64,000 nucleotides of DNA from CAXBNB01 sp965267535 (GCA_965267535.1 OZ254082.1:682001-746000), one strand, 5' to 3'. Shown: positions 27,287-36,800, numbered from the stretch's first letter. The notes: generated by a model from the sequence alone, not told the origin. A program made the numbers and translations.

Positions 27287-27790
27287 CCAAATGCTAATGG
27301 CCTGTACAAAGGTTGCTTTATCTGCTAAAGTACAAAAAATATAGCTCGTCCTGTAATTATTCCGGTGGAACTTGCCCATACAGCGTCTATGCAACATAAA
27401 TCGAGCCATTTTGGAGTGCCAGAGAGGTGAGTTTGAGTCAAAAGGTATTTGATAAGTCGGGGTGGAAATTCCAGTGAGCAAAATTTTTCACGAAAAGGGA
27501 AAATAAATGCGAAAAATTTACGGTTTGTAAAAAATGTAAATAAGCTTTGCATCGCCAATCACAAAGATACGCTCATACCGGACCATACGGCTATGAGTCG
27601 GGAGTGTATCGTACCGAATAGACCGAGGCTAAAAACGCATAAATAGTTTTTAGTGAAAAGTTATTTTTACCAGCTATAAACCAGCCTATAATATAGTGTA
27701 GTCTGACAATTTGAAATGTTAACTATTTGATATAGTGAGTTTTTCGTTTGTTTTAATTAACTTCATTAGGGCTAAAACAGAGTGTTATCG
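27287..27790. other. Divergent intergenic region
   Basis: About 500 bp between the CarboxypepD_reg-like gene (minus) and the ArsR gene (plus). I see no convincing gene; the overlapping short frames have unnatural composition. AT content rises after 27640. No clear TAnnTTTG with TTG was found. Confidence 0.4.
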
Positions 27791-28165
27791 ATGAAATTAA
27801 AAAATTTCAATCTTCCGTTTGGTGTTCAGATATTCAAGTCGTTTTCAGACGATTCGCGGGTAAGGATTCTTCACCTACTCTATCGCAATGAAGAGTTGTG
27901 TATTTCTGACTTGGAACTTATTCTCGATTTTACCCAAACCAAAACATCAAGGCATATCACGTATTTGAAAAATGCCGGTCTTTTGGGGTTTAGAAAACAA
28001 GACCAATGGGTGTTTTATCACATAAAAGAAGAGGTTCATGATATTGTAGATCGTATCTTTAAGTTTTTGAACAAAGATCCGGTGTTGCTCAACGACTATC
28101 AGACATTCGAAACCTTGAATTCCAACAGGGAGTTGTCAATACATCGGGTGCGAATGACTCACTAA
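27791..28165 (+). CDS. ArsR-family winged-helix transcriptional regulator
   Basis: 124 residues from the ATG at 27791; a GTG at 27782 would add three residues. The winged helix is clear: FKSFSDDSRVRILHLLYRNEELCISDLELILDFTQTKTSRHITYLKNAGLL, the ArsR/SmtB recognition-helix pattern. The metal-sensing ELCVCDL motif of classic ArsR is here ELCISDL, with only one Cys, so thiol metal sensing at that site is unlikely. The C-terminal tail ends with a basic HRVRMTH. Starts 6 bp before the YjjG-like nucleotidase gene, suggesting co-transcription. Confidence 0.82.
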   Translation: MKLKNFNLPFGVQIFKSFSDDSRVRILHLLYRNEELCISDLELILDFTQTKTSRHITYLKNAGLLGFRKQDQWVFYHIKEEVHDIVDRIFKFLNKDPVLLNDYQTFETLNSNRELSIHRVRMTH

Positions 28166-28171
28166 ATTTTT

Positions 28172-28879
28172 ATGAAATACCAACATGTATTCTTCGATCT
28201 GGATCATACCCTTTGGGATTACGACACCAGTGCAAGACATACCCTTAGCCAATTATATACTACCTACGAGCTGGCAGGCCGGGGTGCAAAACCCTTAGAA
28301 CAATTCATTCATGTTTTTTTTGAAGTGAATGAAGGGTTGTGGGATCAGTACAATAAAGGTCAGATAAGCAAGTACGTATTGCGAACCGAGCGTTTTCGGC
28401 GGGTCTTTGATGCGGCCGGAGTTATACCCCGACTTTGTACACCAGAGGTAGTGGCTGATTTCAACAGAGATTACCTCGATTTGTGTCCGCAGCAGCCCAA
28501 TCTTGTGAGTGGCGCCCTGGAAGTGTTGGATGCTTTACACGGCCAATTCCATTTGCACATTATCACCAATGGATTCAATGAAGCTCAAGGTGTGAAAATG
28601 GAAAAATCAGGATTGTCGCCATATTTTCAGGAAGTGATCACTTCGGAAGCCGCAGGAGCTAAAAAACCAGCTGGTGGTATTTTTGATTTTGCTCTTAAAA
28701 AAACCGGAGCTACCCGGGCAGGGTCGCTCATGATTGGCGACAACCTGTCTACGGATATCAGAGGAGCAAGGGAGTATGGGATGGATCAGGTGTACTACAA
28801 TCCCGAGGGCAAAACCCACAACGAACCTGTGTCGCATGAGATTAGCCACCTGAAAGAAGTCATCGATATTCTAGGCTAA
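28172..28879 (+). CDS. YjjG-type HAD nucleotidase
   Basis: 235 residues of the haloacid dehalogenase superfamily. Motif I is FFDLDHTLWDY (residues 7-17, nucleophile Asp9), motif II is IITNGF near 130, motif III has the Lys of GAKKPAGGIF near 168, and motif IV is MIGDNLSTDIRGA near 188. YjjG removes phosphate from pyrimidine nucleoside monophosphates, including non-canonical ones (house-cleaning). The wording of motif I and the overall length match the YjjG group better than phosphoglycolate phosphatase. Confidence 0.83.
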   Translation: MKYQHVFFDLDHTLWDYDTSARHTLSQLYTTYELAGRGAKPLEQFIHVFFEVNEGLWDQYNKGQISKYVLRTERFRRVFDAAGVIPRLCTPEVVADFNRDYLDLCPQQPNLVSGALEVLDALHGQFHLHIITNGFNEAQGVKMEKSGLSPYFQEVITSEAAGAKKPAGGIFDFALKKTGATRAGSLMIGDNLSTDIRGAREYGMDQVYYNPEGKTHNEPVSHEISHLKEVIDILG

Positions 28880-28931
28880 GCACCCGTCTGTTAAAAAAAG
28901 TTAAAGAAAATCTTTTGTGCCACTCATGCCG

Positions 28932-28939
28932 TACATTTG
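28932..28939 (+). promoter_or_regulatory. Candidate -7 element upstream of two-component genes
   Basis: TACATTTG fits TAnnTTTG and lies in the 158-bp gap before the sensor kinase. No TTG at 21 nt. Confidence 0.3.
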
Positions 28940-29037
28940 GCGTACTGTTTGGGCATACAACCAAGTGCAAACAATATTGCTGCGCAGTGTTGTGTTCCAA
29001 TAGATTTTCTAGCAGACCACAAAACCATTTTTGAATA

Positions 29038-30642
29038 GTGAATAAAAAGGCGATAAGTTGGATTACGGCTCTATTGGGTTTGTCGCTCGTGGCATTGGTC
29101 ATCTTTCAGTTGTACTGGGTCGATACCGTGATCAAAGCCAATGAGGAGAGGTTTGAGAGAGACGTGCAGGACGTGCTCAATACAGTATCTGAAAAGCTGG
29201 AAAAGCAGGAAGCACTGTTTTTGGCAGTAGATAATTTTCACACACAGTTTATCTGGCGCAACCAATCCGCTTCCAACCCAAATGAACTGGAGCTGATAGA
29301 AAGTACTTTTGAAAAGAAGGTTGTAGAAATAGAAGATTTTGTAAAAGACTCTTCGCAGTTTCCTCTTGGATTAAATTTTTATTTCGAATCCGATGACGAC
29401 ACTAAGTCACTTGACAATGTGTCTATAAAGTTTCGTGATGACATTACCGATGACAACAAGCAGGTTATCAAAATAAACGGTACTGATTCGACCCGATCTA
29501 ATAAAAATCTGGAACGGAAGCTGAAAAAAATAGCCAAAAAATCCGAATATGTACAGATGGCAATGCATGAATTGCTTTCCGGTAAAAAATCCATCGAGAG
29601 CAGACTCAAGCCCGAGGAGTTGGATTCGCTGCTAGATGCAGGCCTGAAAAACAAAGGGATAGATATAGCTTACGATTTTGGTGTGCTGGATCCCCTGTCT
29701 GAGCAACTGGTGATCAAAGACATAGCAAATAAGGAAGAAGATTTACTCAAAACAGACCTACGCGCCAACCTTTTTCCCAATGATATCATGGGAGAGGCAG
29801 GATACCTGCTTATCAATTTCCCCCAGCAGCAGACCTATCTGCTCAAAAAAATATGGGTTACACTGGCCTCTTCGGTTGTGCTCATTCTGGTGGTTATTTT
29901 TTGTTTTGCCTATGCTATTTTCACTATATTTCGTCAGAAAAAACTCTCTGAAATCAAAAATGATTTCATCAACAACATGACCCATGAGTTTAAAACGCCC
30001 ATATCCACTGTGTCGTTAGCCTGTGAAGCCCTCCGCGACAAAGACGTAAATGCTACGGAAGAGCTAAAAGAACGCTATCTGGGTATTATCGACGATGAAA
30101 ATAAGCGGCTGGGGTTGCAGGTAGAAAAGGTGCTACAGATGGCAGTGATAGAACGACAGGACTTAAACCTGAAACTGGAGGAAGTGGATATGCATGACAT
30201 CATCCATCAGGCGATGGAAAACATATCTTTTCAGATCAATAGCAAAGGTGGCAAGATCATAACAGAGCTGAAGGCGATAAAGCATTCGCTGGTTGCCGAC
30301 CAACTGCACCTGACCAATATCATGGTAAACCTGCTGGACAATGCCAATAAGTATTCACCGGAAGCGCCGGAAATTAAAATTACTACGCAGGATAGTGCCA
30401 AAGGAATAACGATAAATGTAATGGACAAGGGGATAGGTATATCGCGTGATGCTCTGTCTAAAATCTTTGATAAATTTTACCGCGTGCCTACCGGCAATGT
30501 ACACGATGTAAAAGGCTTTGGTTTGGGGCTGGCTTATGTCAAAAACATGATAGAAGCACATGGCGGAAAGATATCGGTTAGCAGTGAATTGAAAAAAGGA
30601 AGTAACTTCAAGATATTTTTACCCTTCGATCACGCTTTTTAA
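29038..30642 (+). CDS. Membrane sensor histidine kinase
   Basis: 534 residues starting at GTG. Two membrane helices (about 7-27 and 273-297) flank a periplasmic sensor region of about 245 residues with no recognised fold. HisKA follows with FINNMTHEFKTPIST (His316), then the HATPase domain: MVNLLDNANKYSP (N box), DKGIGIS (G1) and GFGLGLAYVKNMIEAHGG (G2). It autophosphorylates and passes phosphate to the response regulator encoded 7 bp downstream. The signal is unknown. Confidence 0.92.
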   Translation: MNKKAISWITALLGLSLVALVIFQLYWVDTVIKANEERFERDVQDVLNTVSEKLEKQEALFLAVDNFHTQFIWRNQSASNPNELELIESTFEKKVVEIEDFVKDSSQFPLGLNFYFESDDDTKSLDNVSIKFRDDITDDNKQVIKINGTDSTRSNKNLERKLKKIAKKSEYVQMAMHELLSGKKSIESRLKPEELDSLLDAGLKNKGIDIAYDFGVLDPLSEQLVIKDIANKEEDLLKTDLRANLFPNDIMGEAGYLLINFPQQQTYLLKKIWVTLASSVVLILVVIFCFAYAIFTIFRQKKLSEIKNDFINNMTHEFKTPISTVSLACEALRDKDVNATEELKERYLGIIDDENKRLGLQVEKVLQMAVIERQDLNLKLEEVDMHDIIHQAMENISFQINSKGGKIITELKAIKHSLVADQLHLTNIMVNLLDNANKYSPEAPEIKITTQDSAKGITINVMDKGIGISRDALSKIFDKFYRVPTGNVHDVKGFGLGLAYVKNMIEAHGGKISVSSELKKGSNFKIFLPFDHAF

Positions 30643-30649
30643 GAAAAAC

Positions 30650-31348
30650 ATGAAAGACCTGAATATACTCATCGTAGAAGACGATCCTAATCTGGGACAG
30701 ATCCTAAAGGAATATTTGCAGCTAAAAGGACATCAGACAGCCTTGTGTCGCGACGGTGAAGAAGGCTTGCAGGCGTATCAATCCGGAGCGTATAATTTCT
30801 GCATTTTGGATGTAATGATGCCCAAAAAGGATGGATTTACCCTGGCAAGGGAAATACGAGCTGTGGATAAACAAATTCCCATTGTTTTTTTAACAGCCAA
30901 GTCGATGAAAGAAGACACCATAGAGGGGCTAAAGACCGGAGCAGATGATTACCTTACCAAGCCGTTTAGCATGGAAGAACTGCTCTTGCGCATAAATGCC
31001 ATAAACAAGCGGGTGAATAGGGACGTAGAACAGAAAAGCATATTGCCGGGTAAGGTTACTCTGGGCAGCTATACGTTTTCTTATGACCAATCCCTGCTGC
31101 AGGGGCCGGCTGGAGACGTAAAACTGACTTCCCGCGAAAATGAATTGCTCAGGCTTTTTGTAGAGAATATGAACCAGACTCTGGACAGAAGCTATGCCCT
31201 GAAAACGATTTGGAAAGACGATAGCTATTTCAATGCCCGGAGTATGGATGTATACATAGCCAAGCTCCGAAAACACCTGAAAGATGATGACAGCATTCAG
31301 ATTTTGACGGTTCACGGACAGGGGTTTAAGCTTGTCAAAATTGAATAA
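30650..31348 (+). CDS. OmpR/PhoB-family response regulator
   Basis: 232 residues. The receiver domain (4-120) has acidic EDD at 10-12, phosphoacceptor Asp54 in ILDVMMP, the Thr/Ser of FLTAK near 82 and the Lys of YLTKPFS near 105. The C-terminal winged helix (about 135-230) has LTSRENELLRLFVEN and SMDVYIAKLRKHLKDD. It is the cognate partner of the upstream kinase, and their spacing indicates one operon. Confidence 0.93.
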   Translation: MKDLNILIVEDDPNLGQILKEYLQLKGHQTALCRDGEEGLQAYQSGAYNFCILDVMMPKKDGFTLAREIRAVDKQIPIVFLTAKSMKEDTIEGLKTGADDYLTKPFSMEELLLRINAINKRVNRDVEQKSILPGKVTLGSYTFSYDQSLLQGPAGDVKLTSRENELLRLFVENMNQTLDRSYALKTIWKDDSYFNARSMDVYIAKLRKHLKDDDSIQILTVHGQGFKLVKIE

Positions 31349-31373
31349 TTTGGTTAAATTAGCTGACCGCCTT

Positions 31374-31400
31374 GACCTGAGCACAGATGGCTCTCAGGTC
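31374..31400 (+). terminator. Terminator-like hairpin after the response regulator
   Basis: Perfect 8-bp stem GACCTGAG / CTCAGGTC with an 11-nt loop, 26 bp after the stop. The T-tract behind it is weak, so it may be an imperfect terminator or an RNA element of the next gene's leader. Confidence 0.5.
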
Positions 31401-31508
31401 GAGTTGTTGGGTTTAATTTTGAAATTAATGTGGCGCAGGCAATAGAACAACCCGACAGTTTTCCTTTGCTTACCCTTTTACTTATAAAACGTATAAACAA
31501 CATCAACC

Positions 31509-32234
31509 ATGCTTTTAGTCCCTTCTATATCTATACTAAACGGGAAAGTAGCCCGGCTCTCGGGTGGCGAATACGGCTCAGAAACCATTTATGAAGAAAG
31601 CCCGATCGATATAGCAAAAAAGTTTGAAGACCATGGAATTCAGCGAGTGCATGTAGTAGATCTGGAGGGAGCCAGAAAAGGAAAAATCATCAATTATCAT
31701 CTACTTGAATTGATGGCTGGCTACACCAACCTGAGCATCAACTATGCCGGAGGGTTGCATACGGATGGAGATCTGACAAAAGCCTTTGAGTCTGGAGCCG
31801 AAAGCATTACAGCAGCTACCATTTCGGTGTATCACAAAGATTTGTTCACCGACTGGATTATGTCATACGGTAGGGAGAAAATAGCTTTGGCAGCTGATAC
31901 TCTGAATGGCCACCTGCGTGTAGGAGGCTGGCAGAAAGATACCCGTATAGACCTTTTTAGCCACATCGATTATTTTTATAGAAAGGGCTTAAAATATCTG
32001 AAAACTACTGACATATCTAAGGACGGAAAACTAGAAGGGCCTTCTTTCAAACTGTATGAAGAAATATTAAAACGGTTTCCCGGCATACATGTATTTGCCA
32101 GTGGTGGAGTGCGCCATATAGAAGACATAGAGCGCCTTAGAGACCTGGGAGTACATGGAGCAGTTTTTGGAAAGGCTTTTTACGAAGGTAACATCACCTT
32201 AAAAGATATTGACCAGTTTTTGGTCAAGGCCTGA
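31509..32234 (+). CDS. HisA-like TIM-barrel protein lacking the catalytic base
   Basis: 241 residues aligning along the whole of HisA, the ProFAR isomerase of histidine synthesis. Shared: HVVDLEGARKG near 48, Asp130 in LAADTLNG, TTDISKDGKLEGPS near 166 (the general acid Asp168 is kept), ASGGVRHIED near 198 and VFGKAFYEG near 219. The usual opening IPAxDLxDGxxVRL is here VPSISILNGKVARL, so the catalytic base Asp is Ser8. GGGVR is AGGLH, which alters the phosphate region. No other his genes are near. A true HisA with unusual chemistry or a repurposed paralogue are both possible. Confidence 0.75.
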   Translation: MLLVPSISILNGKVARLSGGEYGSETIYEESPIDIAKKFEDHGIQRVHVVDLEGARKGKIINYHLLELMAGYTNLSINYAGGLHTDGDLTKAFESGAESITAATISVYHKDLFTDWIMSYGREKIALAADTLNGHLRVGGWQKDTRIDLFSHIDYFYRKGLKYLKTTDISKDGKLEGPSFKLYEEILKRFPGIHVFASGGVRHIEDIERLRDLGVHGAVFGKAFYEGNITLKDIDQFLVKA

Positions 32235-32236
32235 TC

Positions 32237-33751
32237 TTATAGCAATTTTAATATTTCGTCGATATACTCTCGTGAGTTCGACAGTCTGGGCACTTTGTTT
32301 TGTCCACCGAGTTTTCCTCTTTTTTTCATCCACTTGTAAAAAGTGCCGGGATCAGCACTATGTACCAGCGGCAGTTGCAATGCCAAATCTTTAAAACGCT
32401 TGGCATCATAGTCTGAATTGAGCTCGCGTAAGGTTTCGTCCAGCAGCAGTACAAAACGATCCATGCTGTCAGGAGCTTTTTTAAATTCAATCACCCATTC
32501 GTGCCTGCCCTTGTCGTTTCCTTCAAAATGTACCGGAGCTGCAGTAAAATTGTCTATGATAGCCCCTGTAGTTTCGCAGGCTCTGGTAATGGCATTTTCC
32601 GCATTTTCTATAATCAGCTCTTCTCCAAAAGCATTGATAAAATGCTTGGTACGGCCAGATATCTTTATCCGGTAGGGCGACAGATTGGTAAACTTTATAG
32701 TATCGCCAATATTGTAGCGCCACAAGCCACTGTTGGTGGTGATAATCATAGCATAATTTTCACCTACCTCTACCTCTCCCAAACTCAGTACTTTGGGATT
32801 TTCTTTGTGCAACTCATCGTAGGGAATAAATTCATAGTATATGCCATAGTCTAGCATGAGTAGTAGCTCGTCTGAGTCCGGCTGGTCTTGTATGCCAAAA
32901 AAACCTTCCGATGCATTGTAGGTTTCGACATAGCGCATACTTTCTTTGGGGATCAGCTCCTGAAATAGCTGACGATAGGGGTGGAAAGCTACAGCACCAT
33001 GGAAAAAGACTTCCAGATTGGGCCATATATCGAGTATATTATCCGTTTTCCGGATTTCCTTTATTTTTTGTATCAGCAAAATCGTCCATGTAGGTACACC
33101 GGCCAGATTGGTCACATTTTCTTTCGAAGTGATTTCGGCCATCTTGTCTATCTTTTCCTCCCAGTTGTCCATAAGTGCTACATCCAAAGCCGGAGTGCGT
33201 ACAAATTGTGCCCAGAGGGGTAGGTTTTGCATGATTACTGCCGATACATCGCCATAGTAGGAATTTGCATCAGGGTCATATTCATTGATTTGGTGGCTTC
33301 CTCCAATAGCCAATCCCTTGCCGGAAAACATTTTTGAATCCGGGAAATTATTGACATAAATGGATATCAGGTCCTTACCTCCTTTAAAATGACAGTCATC
33401 GAGAGCCTCTTGCGATACGGGAATGAACTTACTACGGGCATTGGTAGTGCCCGATGATTTGGCAAACCACTTTACATCAGTTGGCCAGAGTAGGTTTTGT
33501 TCGCCCTTCATCCGACGTTCTATGTATGGAAAAAGCGATTCGTATTGATGTATGGGCACCTGCTGTCGAAACTTTTCGTAATTGTCTATCCCGGCAAAAC
33601 CGTACTTTTTTCCAAATTCAGTGTTTTTAGCTGTTTTGACTAGCTTTTTTAAAATCTCTTCCTGAACATCGTGCGGATATTTCATAAAGAGGTCTATTTG
33701 GTGAATCCTTTTTTTCATCACCCATGTCAAAATCGAATTGAGTAGCTCCAC
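32237..33751 (-). CDS. GH3-family adenylate-forming protein
   Basis: 504 residues matching the plant GH3 auxin-conjugating family in its bacterial form. Visible marks: FAKSSGTTNARSKFIPVS near residue 95 (ATP-binding motif with SSGTT), YNASEGFFGIQ near 280 (YxASE motif), and GLWRYNIGDTIKFTN near 345. GH3 enzymes adenylate a carboxylic acid and couple it to an amino acid. The bacterial substrate is unknown. Convergent with the HisA-like gene (2 bp apart), and 3 bp downstream of lptB on the same strand, so probably co-transcribed with lptB. Confidence 0.83.
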   Translation of the reverse strand: MELLNSILTWVMKKRIHQIDLFMKYPHDVQEEILKKLVKTAKNTEFGKKYGFAGIDNYEKFRQQVPIHQYESLFPYIERRMKGEQNLLWPTDVKWFAKSSGTTNARSKFIPVSQEALDDCHFKGGKDLISIYVNNFPDSKMFSGKGLAIGGSHQINEYDPDANSYYGDVSAVIMQNLPLWAQFVRTPALDVALMDNWEEKIDKMAEITSKENVTNLAGVPTWTILLIQKIKEIRKTDNILDIWPNLEVFFHGAVAFHPYRQLFQELIPKESMRYVETYNASEGFFGIQDQPDSDELLLMLDYGIYYEFIPYDELHKENPKVLSLGEVEVGENYAMIITTNSGLWRYNIGDTIKFTNLSPYRIKISGRTKHFINAFGEELIIENAENAITRACETTGAIIDNFTAAPVHFEGNDKGRHEWVIEFKKAPDSMDRFVLLLDETLRELNSDYDAKRFKDLALQLPLVHSADPGTFYKWMKKRGKLGGQNKVPRLSNSREYIDEILKLL

Positions 33752-33754
33752 CGC

Positions 33755-34486
33755 TTATTTCTTTCTTTTTAATTCAAAATTTCTACCCAGATATACCCGC
33801 CTCACCTGTTCATCAGCAGCCAGCTCTTCGGCTGTTCCCGATTTCAGGAGTTTTCCTTCAAACATTAAATAGGCCCTATCAGTAATTGATAAAGTTTCCT
33901 GCACATTGTGGTCGGTTATCAGTATACCTATATTCTTTTGTTTCAACTTGCCCACTATCGTTTGGATTTCCTCTACGGCGATAGGGTCTACACCGGCAAA
34001 GGGTTCGTCCAGCAATACGAATTTTGGATTGATGGCAAGTGCCCGGGCTATTTCAGTACGTCTGCGTTCCCCACCTGAAAGTACTCCCCCCATGTTTTTG
34101 CGTACATGAGTAAGGCTAAACTCCTCCATCAGTTCTTCGGCCTTTTGCTTTTGATCAGCTTTAGATAGCTTCGTCATTTCCAGTACAGCCATTAGGTTTT
34201 CTTCTACCGAAAGTTTTCTAAATACAGAAGCCTCTTGTGCCAGATAGCCAATACCCAGTTTGCTGCGTCGGTACATGGGCAGTTTAGTTATGTTTTCATT
34301 GTCGAGAAAAATATCTCCCTCGTTGGGTTTGATCAGGCCTACTATCATGTAAAACGAGGTGGTTTTTCCTGCACCATTGGGGCCAAGTAGTCCTACGATT
34401 TCCCCTTGTTCTACCTTTACCGATACGTTATTTACAACCGTACGCTTCTTATATTTTTTTATGAGGTTTTCCGCTCGAAGTTCCAT
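33755..34486 (-). CDS. lptB: LPS export ABC transporter ATP-binding protein
   Basis: 243 residues from the ATG at 34486. Walker A GPNGAGKTT (about 36-44), Q-loop YLAQEASVFRKLSVEENL near 84, signature LSGGERRRTEIARAL near 135, Walker B FVLLDEPFAGVDP near 156, and switch His in ITDHNV. The whole pattern, including the QEASVFRKLSVEEN stretch, is that of LptB. LptB energises LptFG to extract LPS from the inner membrane. No lptF/G/C/A genes are in the window. Confidence 0.93.
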   Translation of the reverse strand: MELRAENLIKKYKKRTVVNNVSVKVEQGEIVGLLGPNGAGKTTSFYMIVGLIKPNEGDIFLDNENITKLPMYRRSKLGIGYLAQEASVFRKLSVEENLMAVLEMTKLSKADQKQKAEELMEEFSLTHVRKNMGGVLSGGERRRTEIARALAINPKFVLLDEPFAGVDPIAVEEIQTIVGKLKQKNIGILITDHNVQETLSITDRAYLMFEGKLLKSGTAEELAADEQVRRVYLGRNFELKRKK

Positions 34487-34580
34487 CAATTGATTCGTTT
34501 TTTATAAAAACTTGCCCTTGGCAATTTTAGTCTATTAAATCCACAATTATATACATCAAATAGAAAATCGTGCCGTGGTA

Positions 34581-36281
34581 TTAGCAATGAAGCGCAGGGC
34601 ATTTTATGTCTTTGAGCATGAGTTGTAGCGATCGGTTGCCCATATAATTATTTTCCTCAATAGTATACGCTATGCTAAAAGGCTGATCCAGCGATTCGCT
34701 GAAGCTTCCGAGGTTAAACCCAATGGCATCCAGACAGGAGCCTTCTTTCTCTACTGTTATTTTTAAGTGTAGGTTTTTTAGTACCCTGGGTTTGTTTTTT
34801 ATGCGTACACCATGTGTTACAAATACTGGTTGCATATTTTGAGGACCAAACGGCCCCATTTGTTTTAGTATATTGTACAGTTTGTAGGTGATGTCGCTCA
34901 GTTCTATCTCAGCATCTACATTTACTTTCGGTGTTAGCTGCTCATCGGTAATGCTTTTGGCTACTACATCCTCAAATGTGCGCTGAAAGAGCTCTATATT
35001 TTCGAGGGGCAGTGATAGACCCGCTGCATACCGGTGGCCTCCGTATTTTTCCAGCAAATGGCTGCAAGCAGAAATTGCTTCGTATACATCGAAACCATCC
35101 ACTGACCGGGCTGATCCGGTTGCAGATCCGTTCGATTCGGTGAGTATAATGGTAGGTTTATAATGTTTCTCTATGCAGCGTGATGCCACTATGCCAATTA
35201 TGCCCTTATGCCACTTAGGGTTATAGAGCACATTGGCTGCTTTGGGTGCTGTGCATTCTTCAATTTGCTGTAGGGCTTCCTGTGTTATGGATTCGTCATA
35301 CTCTTTGCGCTCGGTGTTGTTTAGGTTTAGCGCTTTGGCCATTTGCTCGGCTTGCTTTTCGTCTTTAGCAATCAAAAGCTCTACGGCCGACTTTGCATGC
35401 CCTATTCTTCCGGCGGCATTTATTCTGGGGCCTATGCCAAACACTATGTTGGTTATGTCCAGTTCGTCTTTGAATCCTGCCACATTCAGCAACGCTTTCA
35501 GTCCGGGAAGCGGTTTGCTATTTAGCTTCTTGAGTCCATACCAGGCCAAAGTTCTGTTTTCCCCGGTTATAGGTACTATGTCCGAAGCGATACTCACGGC
35601 CACCAAGTCCAGGTAATTGAAAAGTTGTTTTAGGTCGATGGTGTTGGTCTGGCAAAATGCCTGCATAAACTTGAAGCCCACTCCACATCCGGATAGCTCG
35701 TCATAAGGGTAGATACAATCCTTTCTTTTCGGATCCAATACAGCTACTGCATCCGGTAGCTCGTTTCCGGGAAGGTGGTGATCGCATATGATAAAGTCAA
35801 TGCCTGCTTGTTTTGCATAAGCCACATTGTCAATAGCCCGAATACCACAGTCCAGTGCTATTATAAGTGACACCCCGTTTTCGCGAGCATAGTCAATTCC
35901 CTGCCTGGATATGCCGTACCCTTCAGAGTATCTGTCGGGTACATAGGTGTCGAGTTTAGGGTATAGTTCTTTTAAGAAACTGTACACCAATGCTACCGAC
36001 GTAGTACCATCCACGTCATAGTCACCGTATATAAGTATATTCTCTTCGTTGAAAATGGCATCATTGAGCCGGCTCACAGCTTTGTCCATATCCTTCATGT
36101 AGAAGGGATCGTGCAAGAAAGATATTTCCGGCCTAAAAAAAGCTTTGGCTTTGTCAAACGAATAGATTCCTCGTTGAATCAAGAGCTTTGAAATAATAGG
36201 ATTGACATTGAGCTTACTCGCCAGGTCTTTTATAAGACCCGTGTCATTTTCCTCTGCTATTTTCCACTCTTTGAGAATCAT
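34581..36281 (-). CDS. recJ: Single-stranded-DNA-specific exonuclease RecJ
   Basis: 566 residues. The DHH core has GDYDVDGTTSVAL near 85, YVPDRYSEGYG near 113, ALDCGIRA near 142, CDHHLPG near 166 (the DHH motif) and SGCGVGFK. The DHHA1 domain follows with NAAGRIGHA and GSARSVDGFDVYEA near 380 and KYGGHRYAAGLSL near 412. RecJ degrades single strands 5' to 3' in recombination and mismatch repair. Size and motifs are normal. Confidence 0.94.
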   Translation of the reverse strand: MILKEWKIAEENDTGLIKDLASKLNVNPIISKLLIQRGIYSFDKAKAFFRPEISFLHDPFYMKDMDKAVSRLNDAIFNEENILIYGDYDVDGTTSVALVYSFLKELYPKLDTYVPDRYSEGYGISRQGIDYARENGVSLIIALDCGIRAIDNVAYAKQAGIDFIICDHHLPGNELPDAVAVLDPKRKDCIYPYDELSGCGVGFKFMQAFCQTNTIDLKQLFNYLDLVAVSIASDIVPITGENRTLAWYGLKKLNSKPLPGLKALLNVAGFKDELDITNIVFGIGPRINAAGRIGHAKSAVELLIAKDEKQAEQMAKALNLNNTERKEYDESITQEALQQIEECTAPKAANVLYNPKWHKGIIGIVASRCIEKHYKPTIILTESNGSATGSARSVDGFDVYEAISACSHLLEKYGGHRYAAGLSLPLENIELFQRTFEDVVAKSITDEQLTPKVNVDAEIELSDITYKLYNILKQMGPFGPQNMQPVFVTHGVRIKNKPRVLKNLHLKITVEKEGSCLDAIGFNLGSFSESLDQPFSIAYTIEENNYMGNRSLQLMLKDIKCPALHC

Positions 36282-36587
36282 TCACAATTTTTTTGTTTCT
36301 CCATAAAATTCAATTGCGAAAATACATCAAACAAGTTGTCTTAAAATCATTAAAATACTGTTTTTGGTCTCACACAAGTCCATCATGCTTGCTGAGTGCC
36401 AGTTTATTGGTTGTTAACCTTTAGAATACTATCCTTTTATTGAGTGTTTGCCCACCATTTATGGTCTACGATCCCCCAGCCTTTGTCTTTTCCGTAGATA
36501 TCCAGTTAGGTTTAAATTTTAATTCGCTGGAGGTCAGTGCCTTGATACGTTGTTGACAATAAAAGTAAAATAATTGGGAATAATAGT

Positions 36588-36619
36588 TTGTAAAAGAGAA
36601 AATAAGGTGTTTATCTTTG
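36588..36619 (+). promoter_or_regulatory. rRNA promoter P1
   Basis: TTG (36588-36590), 21 nt, TATCTTTG (36612-36619), followed by CGCCCCG. Matches the Bacteroidota sigma-A promoter (TTTG at -33, TAnnTTTG at -7). Confidence 0.8.
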
Positions 36620-36800
36620 CGCCCCGCTTGGGAGAAGAAGACGAGATTTTTCGCAAGAGTGGGAGAGTACTTTGAAATGATGCACTATAAAAACCACAGT
36701 CATTTTCTGGTTTGGATGGAGAGAGTTTCTCTAAAGAGATAGAGGGATTTTCAGTCAGATCAGGTTTTGAAAAAATATTTAAAATTTATTTCAAATATTT

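Noticed and set aside
27325..27558. A 77-codon minus-strand frame in the intergenic region
   Set aside because: It overlaps the upstream extension of the CarboxypepD_reg-like gene, has Cys/Trp/Phe-rich unnatural composition, and no start or terminator context.
29038..31348. The two-component system as PorX/PorY, the known T9SS regulators
   Set aside because: PorX has a PglZ-type effector domain, but this regulator has an OmpR winged helix, so it is a different pair.
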